Shown here piece after piece: positions 50,497 to 58,009 of a stretch of DNA of 64,000 nucleotides. Position numbers and translations under genes: made by a program. The notes under the pieces were generated by a model that saw nothing but the letters and a program-made list of their open reading frames with translations, was not told the DNA's origin and made no database searches. The DNA comes from Synechococcus sp. BO 8801. Its GTDB lineage: Bacteria > Cyanobacteriota > Cyanobacteriia > PCC-6307 > Cyanobiaceae. The stretch's first letter is position 1. Each line of letters opens with the position of its first letter. The DNA lies in NCBI RefSeq assembly GCF_002252675.1, contig NZ_NQKY01000012.1, positions 20,334 to 84,333 of the forward strand. Reading direction: 5' to 3'.

Positions 50497-50515
50497 CAGG
50501 CCCTCGGCGCACGGA

Positions 50516-51346
50516 TCAGGCTTCCTCGGCCAGACATCCCCGCATCTTCAACAGGGCCTTGCGCTCCAGATGCTGCACCTTGTGCTTGGACAGGCCGATG
50601 CCCTCGCCGATCTTCGCCAGCGACGGGGAATCGGCGCCGGCATAGCGAAGACGTAGCACCCGGCGCTCCAGAGGGGACAACTGGAGCAGGGCACGGTGCA
50701 GCCACAGGTAATCGTCCTGAAGGCCGGGCTCGCTGGGATCGCCGATCAGATCCGTCAGGCTCACCTCCCCGTCGGTGCTGCCCAGGGTCTGGTCGAGGGA
50801 GAGGGTCTGCAGGTCGTGGGAGGCCTGAAGCACGGTCTCCAGCCGTCTCGGGCTCTCCCCCAGCTGGACGCCGATCGATGCCAGCGTCAGGGGCTCCGGG
50901 GAGGCTTGGCGCAGGGCATGCACCTTGCGGGCCAGGGCCGCCATCTGGGGCGGGATCCGGATCAGACCGGCCGTTTCCTGGAGATGGCGGTGCACCGCCT
51001 GGCGGATCCACCAGGAGCCGTAGGTGGAGAACCTGTAGCCGCGCTCGGGCAGGAAGCGCTCCACCGCATGGATCAGGCCGAGGTTGCCGGCCTGCACCAG
51101 ATCCATCGGATCCAGATGCATCTGGCGGATGCGGTTGTGCTGCTGCTTGCAGATCGACACCACCAGGCGCAGGTTGCCCGTGACCATGCGGGCGAAGGCG
51201 CGGCGGCCTCGCCGTTCCTCGCTGGGGGCAGGGGCCGGCTGGGAGCGCCAGTCCTGCACCAGGGCGCCGAGATGCAATTCCTCGGCGGGCGTCAGCAGGG
51301 GGATACGACCAATGCTGCGCAAATAGTCCCCAAAACAATCTGACAT
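50516..51346 (-). CDS. Sigma-70 family RNA polymerase sigma factor (group 2 type)
   Basis: A 276-residue sigma factor from ATG 51346 (MSDCFGDYLRSIGRIPLLT, region 1.2). Region 2 shows NLRLVVSICKQ and MDLVQAGNLGLIHAVERFLPERGYRFSTYGSWWIRQAV; region 3 includes IRIPPQMAAL; region 4 has LSPLERRVLRLRYAG and the helix-turn-helix SLAKIGEGIGLSKHKVQHLER. Cyanobacteria use several such non-essential factors in stress responses. Neighbouring small stress-type genes (CsbD, lmo0937, Thivi_2564 types) may be under its control, which is inferred. Confidence 0.9.
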   Translation of the reverse strand: MSDCFGDYLRSIGRIPLLTPAEELHLGALVQDWRSQPAPAPSEERRGRRAFARMVTGNLRLVVSICKQQHNRIRQMHLDPMDLVQAGNLGLIHAVERFLPERGYRFSTYGSWWIRQAVHRHLQETAGLIRIPPQMAALARKVHALRQASPEPLTLASIGVQLGESPRRLETVLQASHDLQTLSLDQTLGSTDGEVSLTDLIGDPSEPGLQDDYLWLHRALLQLSPLERRVLRLRYAGADSPSLAKIGEGIGLSKHKVQHLERKALLKMRGCLAEEA

Positions 51347-51504
51347 GGCGACCAGAAAAGGGGGCACCTACGAGTTTAGGAATGGCAGAGACATCGTCAC
51401 GATCGACATTCGGTTCTGCGGCAGATCTGCAGCATCCAGATGCATAGACCGATGGAGATATAGCCTAATTTTTGTATCCGTTGCAACCCACAGGAGAACG
51501 CACC

Positions 51505-51696
51505 ATGACGCTGATTTCGCTCATCATCACCCTGATCGTCGTCGGGGTTCTGCTGTGGCTCGTCAACAACTACATCCCCATGGACGGGAAGATCAAACGC
51601 ATCCTGAACATTGTCGTGGTGGTCGCCGTTGTGGTGTGGCTCCTCAACATCCTGGGTCTGATGGATTCACTGCGCAGCATCCGCATCGGCCGCTGA
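51505..51696 (+). CDS. Thivi_2564-type small membrane protein
   Basis: A 63-residue protein with two membrane helices separated by a short loop, NNYIPMDGKIKRILN, which is the signature of the Thivi_2564 family. A good ribosome site (AGGAG) precedes the ATG. Function unknown; such proteins are often found beside stress genes. It is divergent from the sigma-factor gene, sharing a 158-bp upstream region. Confidence 0.85.
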   Translation: MTLISLIITLIVVGVLLWLVNNYIPMDGKIKRILNIVVVVAVVVWLLNILGLMDSLRSIRIGR

Positions 51697-51718
51697 CGAA
51701 CGGCCGTCGCCGGCAGCC

Positions 51719-52246
51719 TCAGCCGTCGACCACGGCGCTGGGCATCGCGTGCAGGGCCTGGGTCTCCTCCGGGCCCAGCACCAGCTCCGTCGATTCCTCT
51801 CCCGCCAGGGGCAGGCTGAGCACCAGGGGCAGGGCGTCGCTCGGGCGGGGCAGCAGGTCCGCCATGTCGAACTGGGCCGAGCTCTCCGGCAGGGCCCCGG
51901 CCCCGACCGCCACCAGCTCCTCACTGCGGTTGGCCAGGGTCCAGGAGCCGCCGACGCCGTCGCTGAGCAGCAGGGGCCGGCTGTGGTCGACGGCGATGCC
52001 CGGGGTGAGGGCGCTGAGGCGCAGGCGCTCGCCGCTGGGGTAGGCGGGATCGGGCTGCTCGAAGATCCTCATCGACCAGCGGTTGTCGCCCCGGTCGCGC
52101 AGGCTCCAGCGCTGGCCGTCGTCGGCCCGGGCCAGGCCGGGCGCCAGGGTCAGCAGCAGCACCAGGAGCAGGGCCGCCAACGACGCCAGCCAGGGCCGCA
52201 CGCCGCTGCCGGGGGAGCCCGAAACAGGTTGAGCAGAAGCACGCAT
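51719..52246 (-). CDS. DUF3122 family exported protein
   Basis: A 175-residue protein starting at [15 protein letters not shown], with a signal peptide ([22 protein letters not shown]). The mature part, [32 protein letters not shown] and [14 protein letters not shown], fits the cyanobacterial DUF3122 family; no function is known. It is divergent from psbA with 127 bases between starts. Confidence 0.8.
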   Translation of the reverse strand: MRASAQPVSGSPGSGVRPWLASLAALLLVLLLTLAPGLARADDGQRWSLRDRGDNRWSMRIFEQPDPAYPSGERLRLSALTPGIAVDHSRPLLLSDGVGGSWTLANRSEELVAVGAGALPESSAQFDMADLLPRPSDALPLVLSLPLAGEESTELVLGPEETQALHAMPSAVVDG

Positions 52247-52373
52247 GGGGAGCAGCCCCGATCGGGGATCGTTCAACGTTATCGTTTTATCGTCCGGCAG
52301 CGGCAAGCGACATGGCCGCAAGGCGATCTCGCCGCCCTTCGCTCCCGGTCTGTCCATCTTCGGATGTCCTGCC

Positions 52374-53453
52374 ATGACTCTCACCACCCTGTCGCGTTCC
52401 GGGGTCCATCCCTGGGATCGCTTCAAGAATTGGGTCACCAGCACCGAGAACCGCCTCTACGTGGGCTGGTTCGGCGTACTGATGATCCCCACCCTGCTCA
52501 CGGCCACCGTCTGCTTCGTCATCGCCTTCATCGGCGCCCCGCCCGTCGACATCGACGGCATCCGCGAGCCCGTCTCCGGCGGCCTGCTCTACGGCAACAA
52601 CATCATCACCGCCGCCGTCGTGCCCTCGAGCAACGCCATCGGCCTGCACTTCTACCCCATCTGGGAAGCCGCCAGCCTCGACGAGTGGCTCTACAACGGC
52701 GGCCCCTACCAGCTGATCATCTTCCACTTCCTGATCGGCATCTTCTGCTGGATGGGCCGGGAGTGGGAGCTCAGCTACCGCCTGGGCATGCGCCCCTGGA
52801 TCGCCGTGGCCTACTCCGCCCCGGTGGCCGCCGCCACCGCCGTGCTGCTGATCTACGCCATCGGCCAGGGCTCCTTCTCCGATGCCATGCCCCTGGGCAT
52901 CTCCGGCACCTTCAACTTCATGCTGGTGCTGCAGGCCGAGCACAACGTGCTCATGCACCCCTTCCACATGCTCGGGGTGGTGGGCATCTTCGGCGGCGCC
53001 CTGTTCTCGGCCATGCATGGCTCGCTCGTCACCAGCTCCCTGGTACGGGAGACCACCGAAACCGAGTCCCAGAACCGGGGCTACAAGTTCGGCCAGGAGG
53101 AGGAGACCTACAACATCGTGGCCGCCCACGGCTACTTCGGCCGGCTCATCTTCCAGTACGCCTCTTTCAACAACAGCCGCAGCCTCCACTTCTTCCTGGC
53201 GGCCTGGCCGGTGATCGGCATCTGGTTCGCCGCCCTGGCGGTGGTGAGCTTCTCGTTCAACCTCAACGGGCTGAACTTCAACCACTCGATCCTGGATCAC
53301 CAGGGCCGTGTGGTCGACACCTGGGCCGACATCCTCAACCGCGGCGGCCTGGGCATCGAGGCGATGCACGAGCGCAACGTGCACAACTTCCCCCTCGATC
53401 TGGCGGCCGCCGCCAGCACCCCCGTGGCCCTCACGGCGCCGTCGATCGGTTAG
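52374..53453 (+). CDS. psbA: Photosystem II D1 protein, D1' (low-oxygen) type
   Basis: A 359-residue D1 protein that aligns without gaps to standard numbering. Tyr161, His190, Asp170, Glu189, His332, Glu333, His337, Asp342 and Ala344 are all present, so the Mn cluster and TyrZ should be functional, and the C-terminal extension of 15 residues is expected to be processed after Ala344. It has Glu130 (high-light type) and the three substitutions that define the D1' form induced at low oxygen: Ala80, Leu158 and Ala286. It also differs at Trp126, Ala144 and Ala162. A terminator follows. Confidence 0.96.
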   Translation: MTLTTLSRSGVHPWDRFKNWVTSTENRLYVGWFGVLMIPTLLTATVCFVIAFIGAPPVDIDGIREPVSGGLLYGNNIITAAVVPSSNAIGLHFYPIWEAASLDEWLYNGGPYQLIIFHFLIGIFCWMGREWELSYRLGMRPWIAVAYSAPVAAATAVLLIYAIGQGSFSDAMPLGISGTFNFMLVLQAEHNVLMHPFHMLGVVGIFGGALFSAMHGSLVTSSLVRETTETESQNRGYKFGQEEETYNIVAAHGYFGRLIFQYASFNNSRSLHFFLAAWPVIGIWFAALAVVSFSFNLNGLNFNHSILDHQGRVVDTWADILNRGGLGIEAMHERNVHNFPLDLAAAASTPVALTAPSIG

Positions 53454-53499
53454 TGGGGCTTTGAACCCCGCCCAGCCATCGGCGCCCTGAGCACCTGCC

Positions 53500-53525
53500 G
53501 GGCCCGGAGCGATCCGGGCCCTTTT
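53500..53525 (+). terminator. Rho-independent terminator after psbA
   Basis: A perfect 9-bp stem GGGCCCGGA-GCGA-TCCGGGCCC with a GNRA-type loop is followed by TTTT, 47 bases beyond the psbA stop codon. Confidence 0.9.
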
Positions 53526-53561
53526 GCCGTGACACGCTATGGATCTCCGCCGGCTGACGCG

Positions 53562-54095
53562 ATGGCCCGCCCCCCCTACCAACCCTCCCTGCTGCGGCTG
53601 ACCCACGGGGTCACGGCGTTGTTGGTGCTGGCCGCCTGGCTGAGCGGGCTGTTCGTCTACAGCCGCTACGACGGGCGCTGGGGGCGGCTGCCCTTCACCC
53701 CGCCCGGCAGCTGGATCGACCTGCACGGCCAGGCGGGCTTCCTGCTGCTGCCCCTGGGCCTGGTCTTCGCCGCCTACGCCCTCACCCTGGGCCGGCCGCG
53801 CCTGAAGCGCATCACCAACGCCATGGCCCTGGGGGCCCTGGTGCTGGCGGTGGCCACCGGCAAGCTGATGCAGGAGGACTGGCTGCGGGACGGCCAGCTG
53901 CACCACCTGGCCTACAGCCTGCATCTGGTGGCCTGGCTGCTGATCGGCCTGGCCGTGGTGCTGCACGTGGGCGAAAGTCTGCGGCTGGGGGGGACGCCGC
54001 TGCTGGCCTCGATGGCCAGCACGACCCTGCGGCCGGGCGATCTGCCCGGCGACTGGCCGGGACAGGTGCGGCGGTTTCTGAAGCGGGGGGGCTGA
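53562..54095 (+). CDS. Cytochrome b561-like membrane protein
   Basis: A 177-residue protein from ATG 53562 (MARPPYQPSLLRLTHGV). Four membrane helices carry the histidines expected for two b haems: RLTHGVTALL, DLHGQAGFLLL, HHLAYSLHLVAWLL and VVLHVGESL. It fits the cytochrome b/b561 family, which moves electrons across the membrane. It follows the psbA terminator and so has its own promoter. Confidence 0.85.
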   Translation: MARPPYQPSLLRLTHGVTALLVLAAWLSGLFVYSRYDGRWGRLPFTPPGSWIDLHGQAGFLLLPLGLVFAAYALTLGRPRLKRITNAMALGALVLAVATGKLMQEDWLRDGQLHHLAYSLHLVAWLLIGLAVVLHVGESLRLGGTPLLASMASTTLRPGDLPGDWPGQVRRFLKRGG

Positions 54096-54171
54096 ACGTC
54101 CGGCCCCGGGGATGTGTCTCAGGTGGCCGTGGGCGTGCGTGGCTATCCCTTCCACATCCGGTCAAGGCCAA

Positions 54172-54204
54172 CTGAATTACGATGACTCAACAGCAGTAAT
54201 TCAG
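54172..54204. promoter_or_regulatory. Inverted repeat over the AbrB-type antitoxin start
   Basis: CTGAATTAC and GTAATTCAG form a perfect 9-bp inverted repeat separated by 15 bases, ending 4 bases before the antitoxin ATG. AbrB-type antitoxins bind such sites to repress their own operon. Confidence 0.65.
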
Positions 54205-54207
54205 GCG

Positions 54208-54438
54208 ATGCGCAGCACCATCACCGCCCGCGGCCAGACGGTGGTTCCGGCCCCGATCCGCGAACGCTTCCAGCTGGGTCCGTCCACGCGGTTGGAATGG
54301 ATCGTGGAGGGCGACGGGACCATCCGTGTGGTTCCCGTTGCCCTGGATCCCATCACCGCCTTCCGCGGCTCCGGCGCCGGAGGCGCCACCACCCGTCTGC
54401 TCGCCGAACGCCGCCACGATCGCCAGCAGGAGGCCTGA
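54208..54438 (+). CDS. AbrB/SpoVT-type antitoxin
   Basis: A 76-residue protein with a swapped-hairpin AbrB DNA-binding domain (STITARGQTVVPAPIRERF, then LEWIVEGDGTIRVVPV) and a basic C-terminal tail that would wrap the toxin. Its TGA overlaps the ATG of the PIN toxin, the classical TA arrangement, and a 9-bp inverted repeat lies over its start. Confidence 0.88.
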   Translation: MRSTITARGQTVVPAPIRERFQLGPSTRLEWIVEGDGTIRVVPVALDPITAFRGSGAGGATTRLLAERRHDRQQEA

Positions 54439-54839
54439 TGGCCGGCCGCTGGCTGCTTGACACCTCCGCCCTGCTGGCCCTGCGCGACAACGAAACCGGC
54501 GCGGAACGCGTCGCGGAACTGCTCCAGCGCTCCCAGGCCCGCCAGGACAGCTGCCTGGTGTGCTTCATGAGCCGCATGGAGTTGCTCTACCGGGTGTGGA
54601 AGGACGAAGGCGAACGGGTCGCCCGCCTCGCCGATGCCCAGCTGCGCTCCCTGCCCCTGGATTGGGTGGCGGCCAGTGACGCCCTGCTGGACCGGGCGGC
54701 GGCCATCAAGGCCACCCATCCCCTCTCCGTGGCCGATGCCTGGATCGCCGCCGCCGCTGAGCAGGAGGGGGCGGTGCTGGTGCACAAGGATCCTGAATTC
54801 CGCTCCCTGGCCCACCTTCCCCAGGACTGGCTGGGCTGA
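54438..54839 (+). CDS. PIN-domain toxin (VapC-like), apparently intact
   Basis: A 133-residue PIN RNase. The acidic residues of the active site are visible in LLDTSALLALRD (first Asp), MSRMELLYR (Glu), and SVADAWIAAAA (Asp), with a final VLVHKDPEF. Length and ending are normal, so this toxin is probably active and held by the AbrB-type antitoxin with which it overlaps by one base. Confidence 0.88.
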   Translation: MAGRWLLDTSALLALRDNETGAERVAELLQRSQARQDSCLVCFMSRMELLYRVWKDEGERVARLADAQLRSLPLDWVAASDALLDRAAAIKATHPLSVADAWIAAAAEQEGAVLVHKDPEFRSLAHLPQDWLG

Positions 54840-54874
54840 GGCCACCACAACGGCCTGATCCAAGCGGCTCACCT

Positions 54875-54912
54875 GGCAGGAAGCGGCGGATGAACCGCTC
54901 CAGGGCCATCGG
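54875..54912. repeat. 38-bp direct repeat, degenerate copy of a neighbouring gene end
   Basis: Identical at 36 of 38 bases to 55680-55717, which is the 3' coding end of the gene at 55664-56032 (the part encoding ALELFIRRFLPGDPL; here ALERFIRRFLPGEPL). The rest of the gene copy is gone. The two repeats bracket the second PIN toxin-antitoxin pair. Confidence 0.8.
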
Positions 54913-55014
54913 TGTCTCAGGGCCGATCGAATCTGCTGGCATCCCCAACCCCTGATCGGCGTCTTGAAGTCCGTGCGACGGAGGATCAGGTGCCACCGTT
55001 TCGGTTGCAGAATG

Positions 55015-55034
55015 GTTGCCGCTGCCCCGGCAAC
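55015..55034. promoter_or_regulatory. Inverted repeat at the FitA-like antitoxin start
   Basis: GTTGCCG-CTGCCC-CGGCAAC is a perfect 7-bp inverted repeat ending 4 bases before the antitoxin ATG, a likely self-repression operator of this toxin-antitoxin pair. Confidence 0.6.
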
Positions 55035-55038
55035 GGCC

Positions 55039-55287
55039 ATGGCCAGGAGCCTCACCCTCAAGAATCTCCCCGACGACCTCTACGGCCGCCTGAAGCATGC
55101 GGCCAGGCAGCATCGCCGCAGCCTCAACAACGAAGCGATCGTGTGCCTGGAGGCAGCCCTTCCGCCCCAGGCCATCACGGCCGCCGAGCGACTGGAGCAG
55201 ATCCGGGCCCTGCGCCGCAGCCTGCCGACGGAAGCGGCGTTCACGCCCGACCAGATCGATGCCTTCAAGCGCGAGGGCCGCCCGTGA
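55039..55287 (+). CDS. FitA-like (Arc/RHH-type) antitoxin
   Basis: An 82-residue protein. The N-terminal ribbon-helix-helix, SLTLKNLPDDLYGRLKHAA followed by HRRSLNNEAIVCLE, is that of FitA/Arc-type antitoxins; the C-terminal half (TPDQIDAFKREGRP) would neutralise a PIN toxin. The TGA overlaps the toxin GTG (GTGA). The cognate toxin is frameshifted, so this antitoxin may be an orphan kept for regulation or protection. Confidence 0.85.
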   Translation: MARSLTLKNLPDDLYGRLKHAARQHRRSLNNEAIVCLEAALPPQAITAAERLEQIRALRRSLPTEAAFTPDQIDAFKREGRP

Positions 55288-55645
55288 TCGTGGTGGACAC
55301 CAACGTGGTGGCCTATCTGTTGCTGCCAGGCCCCCAGACCGAGAAGGCTGAGGCACTGCTGCTTCACGAACCTGAATGGGCCGCTCCGGTGCTCTGGCGC
55401 AGCGAGCTGCGTAACGTGCTCAGCGGTTACCTGAGACGCGGGCAGCTGGATCACCAGCAGGTGCTGAGGCTCCAGGGCCAGGCGGAAGCGTTGTTGCATG
55501 GGTGGAGGCGAGCGACTGCAGCGCCTACGACTGTGAGTTCGTGGCGGCCGCCCTGGCACTCCAGACCCGCCTGATCACCTCCGATCGCCAACTGCTGCGG
55601 GCTTTCCCCACGCTGGCGAGCCCGTTGGAGCACGCCGTGCCCTGA
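55284..55645 (+). pseudogene. PIN-domain toxin (FitB/VapC-like) broken by a frameshift
   Basis: The first frame from GTG 55284 gives VIVVDTNVVAYLLLPGP and WRSELRNVLSGYLRRGQL, a normal PIN start. Near 55500 the frame is lost; the expected ending (VEASDCSAYDCEFVAAALAL, TRLITSDRQLLRAFP) continues in another frame to a stop at 55645. The active-site acids are therefore split between two frames. Either a mutation inactivated the toxin or a base is miscalled. Confidence 0.75.
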
Positions 55646-55663
55646 CACGGGCACAACAACAGC

Positions 55664-56032
55664 TCACAGCGGATCCCCGGGCAGGAAGCGCCGGATGAAC
55701 AGCTCCAGGGCCATCGGCCCGCAGCGGGGCTGCCAGGTGGTGCCGCCCGGCAGCCGCCGCCAGCAGGCCACCTGCAGCGCGCCGCCGCCGGCCAGCAGCT
55801 GCACCCGGTAGCGGTACTCGGCATCGGCGGCCTGGGCGGGGGCGGCCAGGGGTTCGGCGCCGGGTTGGCTGGCCAGGAAGGCCGCCGCGAAGGCCTCCGG
55901 CTCCGGCCGCTGGCGCAGGGCCGTGGCGAAGCGCCAGGCGGCGCCGGTGGGGTAGCCGTCGTGGTGGAGATAAAGGTGGCGCTCCGGCACGTCGGGAAAG
56001 CCAGTGAACGAGTAGACGGCGCGGGTGGCCAA
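55664..56032 (-). CDS. Protein of unknown function
   Basis: A 122-residue protein: MATRAVYSFTGFPDVPERHL, YLHHDGYPTGAAWRFATAL, and a C-terminal end ALELFIRRFLPGDPL. I do not recognise the family. The DGYPTG segment and conserved-looking aromatic residues suggest a real gene, and the last 38 coding bases recur 0.8 kb away as a degenerate repeat, on the far side of a toxin-antitoxin pair. Confidence 0.65.
   Translation of the reverse strand: MATRAVYSFTGFPDVPERHLYLHHDGYPTGAAWRFATALRQRPEPEAFAAAFLASQPGAEPLAAPAQAADAEYRYRVQLLAGGGALQVACWRRLPGGTTWQPRCGPMALELFIRRFLPGDPL
55680..55717. repeat. 38-bp direct repeat within the 3' end of the unknown gene (parent copy)
   Basis: Partner of 54875-54912, with two mismatches in 38 bases and the same orientation. 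It lies in the last codons of the 55664-56032 gene. Spacing between copies is about 805 bp. Confidence 0.8.
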
Positions 56033-56096
56033 GGGGCTGGGGCGGCTGCACAGGGAAGTGCCACCGGTGTCTCACAACCAAGGAATGGTTCTGGCC

Positions 56097-56111
56097 GTAC
56101 GATGGACGTAC
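56097..56111. promoter_or_regulatory. Palindrome upstream of the DUF1778 antitoxin
   Basis: GTACG-ATGGA-CGTAC is a perfect 5-bp inverted repeat with a 5-base centre, 14 bases upstream of the antitoxin ATG. Antitoxins of this type bind short palindromes, so this is a candidate operator. Confidence 0.55.
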
Positions 56112-56125
56112 AAAGAGGCCGGCCG

Positions 56126-56410
56126 ATGGACACCGCCCCCACACGCGCCCGTGATCGGCGCCTGGAAGTTCGGGCCACGGCGGAAGACCGCCAACTGATT
56201 GATCGGGCAGTTGCCGCTTCCGGCACCGATCTCACGGGATTCGTGATCACCCATCTGCGCCTGGCCGCCCAGCAGGTGCTTGCCGACCGCGAAGGCTTCC
56301 GCCTTGACCCCGAGGCGCTCGACGCCTGGGAGCGCATCAACCAACGACCGGCACGGTCGCTGAAGGGCCTGCGCGAGTTGATGGATCGGCCCTCACCATT
56401 CCAGGGGTGA
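56126..56410 (+). CDS. DUF1778 (TacA-like) antitoxin
   Basis: A 94-residue protein with the DUF1778 ribbon-helix-helix: RRLEVRATAEDRQLIDRAVA then TDLTGFVITHLRLAAQQVL. The C-terminal tail (ALDAWERINQRPAR) is the toxin-binding part. A GAGG-type ribosome site precedes the ATG. It overlaps the GNAT toxin start by 4 bases (GTGA), giving a TacAT-type module. Confidence 0.9.
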   Translation: MDTAPTRARDRRLEVRATAEDRQLIDRAVAASGTDLTGFVITHLRLAAQQVLADREGFRLDPEALDAWERINQRPARSLKGLRELMDRPSPFQG

Positions 56411-56925
56411 GCGCCGATTACCTGTCGCCCCGCCTGCTGACCGCCGCCGATCGCCTCGACGGTTTCGAATGTCGATCAGAAGAGCAAACGATCTGGTTGA
56501 GGCAGCACGCTCGCCAGGCCCATGCCCGTGGAGGCACCAGCAGGGTGTTCGTGGTCAACGAAGTCGGCGGCAGTGATGTGGTGGCTTACTACGCCTGGTG
56601 CATGGCCAGCATCACTCCTGCCCAGGCTCCGCAACGGCTGCGGAAGGGTGCCGGCCGCTATCCCCAGCCCGTTGCCCTGCTGGCCCGGCTCGGTGTCGAC
56701 CTTGACCATGAAGGGCGAGGCCTCGGTGCCGCTCTATTGGCGGATGTGATCAGCCGTACAGCCCAGATCGGCTCCGAAGTGGGTTGTAGGGGACTGCTCG
56801 TCCATGCCGAGAGCGCATCAGCCAGGGCGTTCTATCTGCATCTGATTCCAGAGTTTGAGCCGTCCCCCACTGACCCCTTGCATCTGGTGCTGCTGATGAA
56901 GGACATCCTGCGGACGCTGGGGTGA
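56407..56925 (+). CDS. GNAT acetyltransferase toxin (TacT-like)
   Basis: A 172-residue GNAT protein with the acetyl-CoA loop in VDLDHEGRGLGAALLADVI and the C-terminal tyrosine in SARAFYLHLIPEFEPSP. It is paired with a DUF1778 antitoxin; TacT-type toxins acetylate aminoacyl-tRNA and stop translation. The start is GTG. No damage is visible, so the module is probably active. Confidence 0.9.
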   Translation: MSADYLSPRLLTAADRLDGFECRSEEQTIWLRQHARQAHARGGTSRVFVVNEVGGSDVVAYYAWCMASITPAQAPQRLRKGAGRYPQPVALLARLGVDLDHEGRGLGAALLADVISRTAQIGSEVGCRGLLVHAESASARAFYLHLIPEFEPSPTDPLHLVLLMKDILRTLG

Positions 56926-56966
56926 GTTCCCTACGCTCAGTAGAGATCAAAGAACGGATTCCGCGA

Positions 56967-57146
56967 ATGAGAACCGTGAAAAGCCTGATTGAGGAACTGG
57001 CCAGGTTCCCTGCAGAGGCTCTTTGCCATGCCTACGAAGGTGAGATCATCGGGATCGTTGTTCGGCACTGCGGACGCGAGGGAGTGATCCACTGCAGTGA
57101 GCGTGAAGGCGCTGAGCAGGGAACAGAGACGTTCAAAGACTTGTAA
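56967..57146 (+). CDS. Small protein of unknown function
   Basis: A 59-residue protein from ATG 56967: MRTVKSLIEELARFPAEAL then CHAYEGEIIGIVVRHCGREG. The layout (short helix, then YEGE-IIGIVV strand) is of a kind often annotated as hypothetical near toxin-antitoxin loci. I cannot give a function. It follows the GNAT toxin by 41 bases. Confidence 0.5.
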   Translation: MRTVKSLIEELARFPAEALCHAYEGEIIGIVVRHCGREGVIHCSEREGAEQGTETFKDL

Positions 57147-57318
57147 AGCGCGGCAGATCAGATGGTCTGGAGGTCATCGCTGGAATCGCGAAAATTGATC
57201 CGCTGGTCTTTCAAGCCCGTGACTGAGCTCCGCAGATCAGCGGCCTCGATGTCAGCGAGGAGTTGCTGGTGATCAGAATCCAGTGATGCCGGAAAGCTCA
57301 GACCATCCTTTCGGTGCC

Positions 57319-57489
57319 ATGCGTGAAATCATGTCCATCAGCCTGCCGGCGGATCTCATGGACGCGCTCGACCAAGTCACGGCCGCAGAGGGGATCTCGC
57401 GCAGCGATCTGGTCCGGGCCGCCATGGCTCCGTACGCCGAGGCCCAGGGGGTCTTCAACGATGACGACGTCTTCCACCTGGTGGCGTGA
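57319..57489 (+). CDS. CopG/RHH-type antitoxin
   Basis: A 56-residue ribbon-helix-helix protein: REIMSISLPADLMDALDQV followed by GISRSDLVRAAMAPY. I prefer the ATG at 57319; an ATG at 57283 is also in frame. The TGA overlaps a GTG that opens a PIN-type start (RLVVDA), but that toxin reading frame breaks up at once, so this antitoxin has lost its partner. Confidence 0.75.
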   Translation: MREIMSISLPADLMDALDQVTAAEGISRSDLVRAAMAPYAEAQGVFNDDDVFHLVA

Positions 57490-57545
57490 GGCTGGTGGTC
57501 GACGCCGCAACCCATGGCCATGCCTTCCCCGAAAACGATCAGCGG
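57486..57545 (+). pseudogene. Remnant of a PIN-domain toxin start
   Basis: A GTG overlapping the antitoxin TGA begins MRLVVDAATHGHAFPEN, close to the common PIN opening (M-R-L-V-V-D-A-N-V). After about 15 residues the similarity ends and the frame runs into the antisense of the mazF remnant. I read it as a 5' stub of a deleted vapC-type gene; the evidence is short. Confidence 0.35.
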
Positions 57546-57703
57546 GCCAGGCCCAGGAAGACCAGGATGGAGCGATTCAGCCGCACCAGAAGCGCGTCAT
57601 CGAGGATTCCGATCCTTCGACCCAGCCATGCGCGAGGCAGTGTGGTGAGCTGGCCAGCAGCAGCCGGCCTGCCCGCCACGGTCCAGATCTCACCGCGATT
57701 CAT
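57539..57703 (-). pseudogene. MazF-type toxin with a large internal deletion
   Basis: From ATG 57703 the sequence starts as a MazF/PemK toxin (MNRGEIWTVAGRP) and ends like one (RIGILDDALLVRLNRSILVFLGLAR), but only 54 residues long against the usual 100-115. The middle, including the P-R-P-V and N-G-L segments, is gone, so the toxin should be inactive. It overlaps the DUF3018 antitoxin by 4 bases. Confidence 0.7.
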
Positions 57704-57909
57704 TGCTGAACCTGATCCGGCCAGATGGAGATGGCGTCCGCAAAGGCCTGGTCTTCGGCCTCCAGGGGGCCGGCATTGGCCAGCAGGCTCTGGCGACGGG
57801 CCTCGGTGGTGAACCGGGGCGAGCGCACGTCGGGCACCCAGATCTGGATCGGCCGCAACCCCTGGGAACGCAGCCGCTGGTGGGCGTCGCCGTCCGTCGC
57901 TGGATCCAT
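57700..57909 (-). CDS. DUF3018 family antitoxin (MazE-like)
   Basis: A 69-residue protein: HQRLRSQGLRPIQIWVPDV, RSPRFTTEARRQSLL and a tail ADAISIWPDQVQQ match DUF3018, antitoxins of MazF-type toxins. The stop overlaps the start of the deleted mazF. A 6-bp inverted repeat lies 8 bases before its ATG. It is divergent from pdxH. Confidence 0.85.
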   Translation of the reverse strand: MDPATDGDAHQRLRSQGLRPIQIWVPDVRSPRFTTEARRQSLLANAGPLEAEDQAFADAISIWPDQVQQ

Positions 57910-57917
57910 GGACTCCC

Positions 57918-57933
57918 ACCTGCGGTGGCAGGT
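57918..57933. promoter_or_regulatory. Inverted repeat upstream of the DUF3018 antitoxin
   Basis: ACCTGC-GGTG-GCAGGT is a perfect 6-bp inverted repeat between the divergent DUF3018 antitoxin and pdxH genes, next to the antitoxin start. It may be the antitoxin operator. Confidence 0.5.
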
Positions 57934-58009
57934 AGCACGATAGGAGGGCTGACCCATGGCGCCGCAGGCCCCAGGCTGGTGCAAGCACGACGCCGCGCGA
58001 CGGCTGGCC

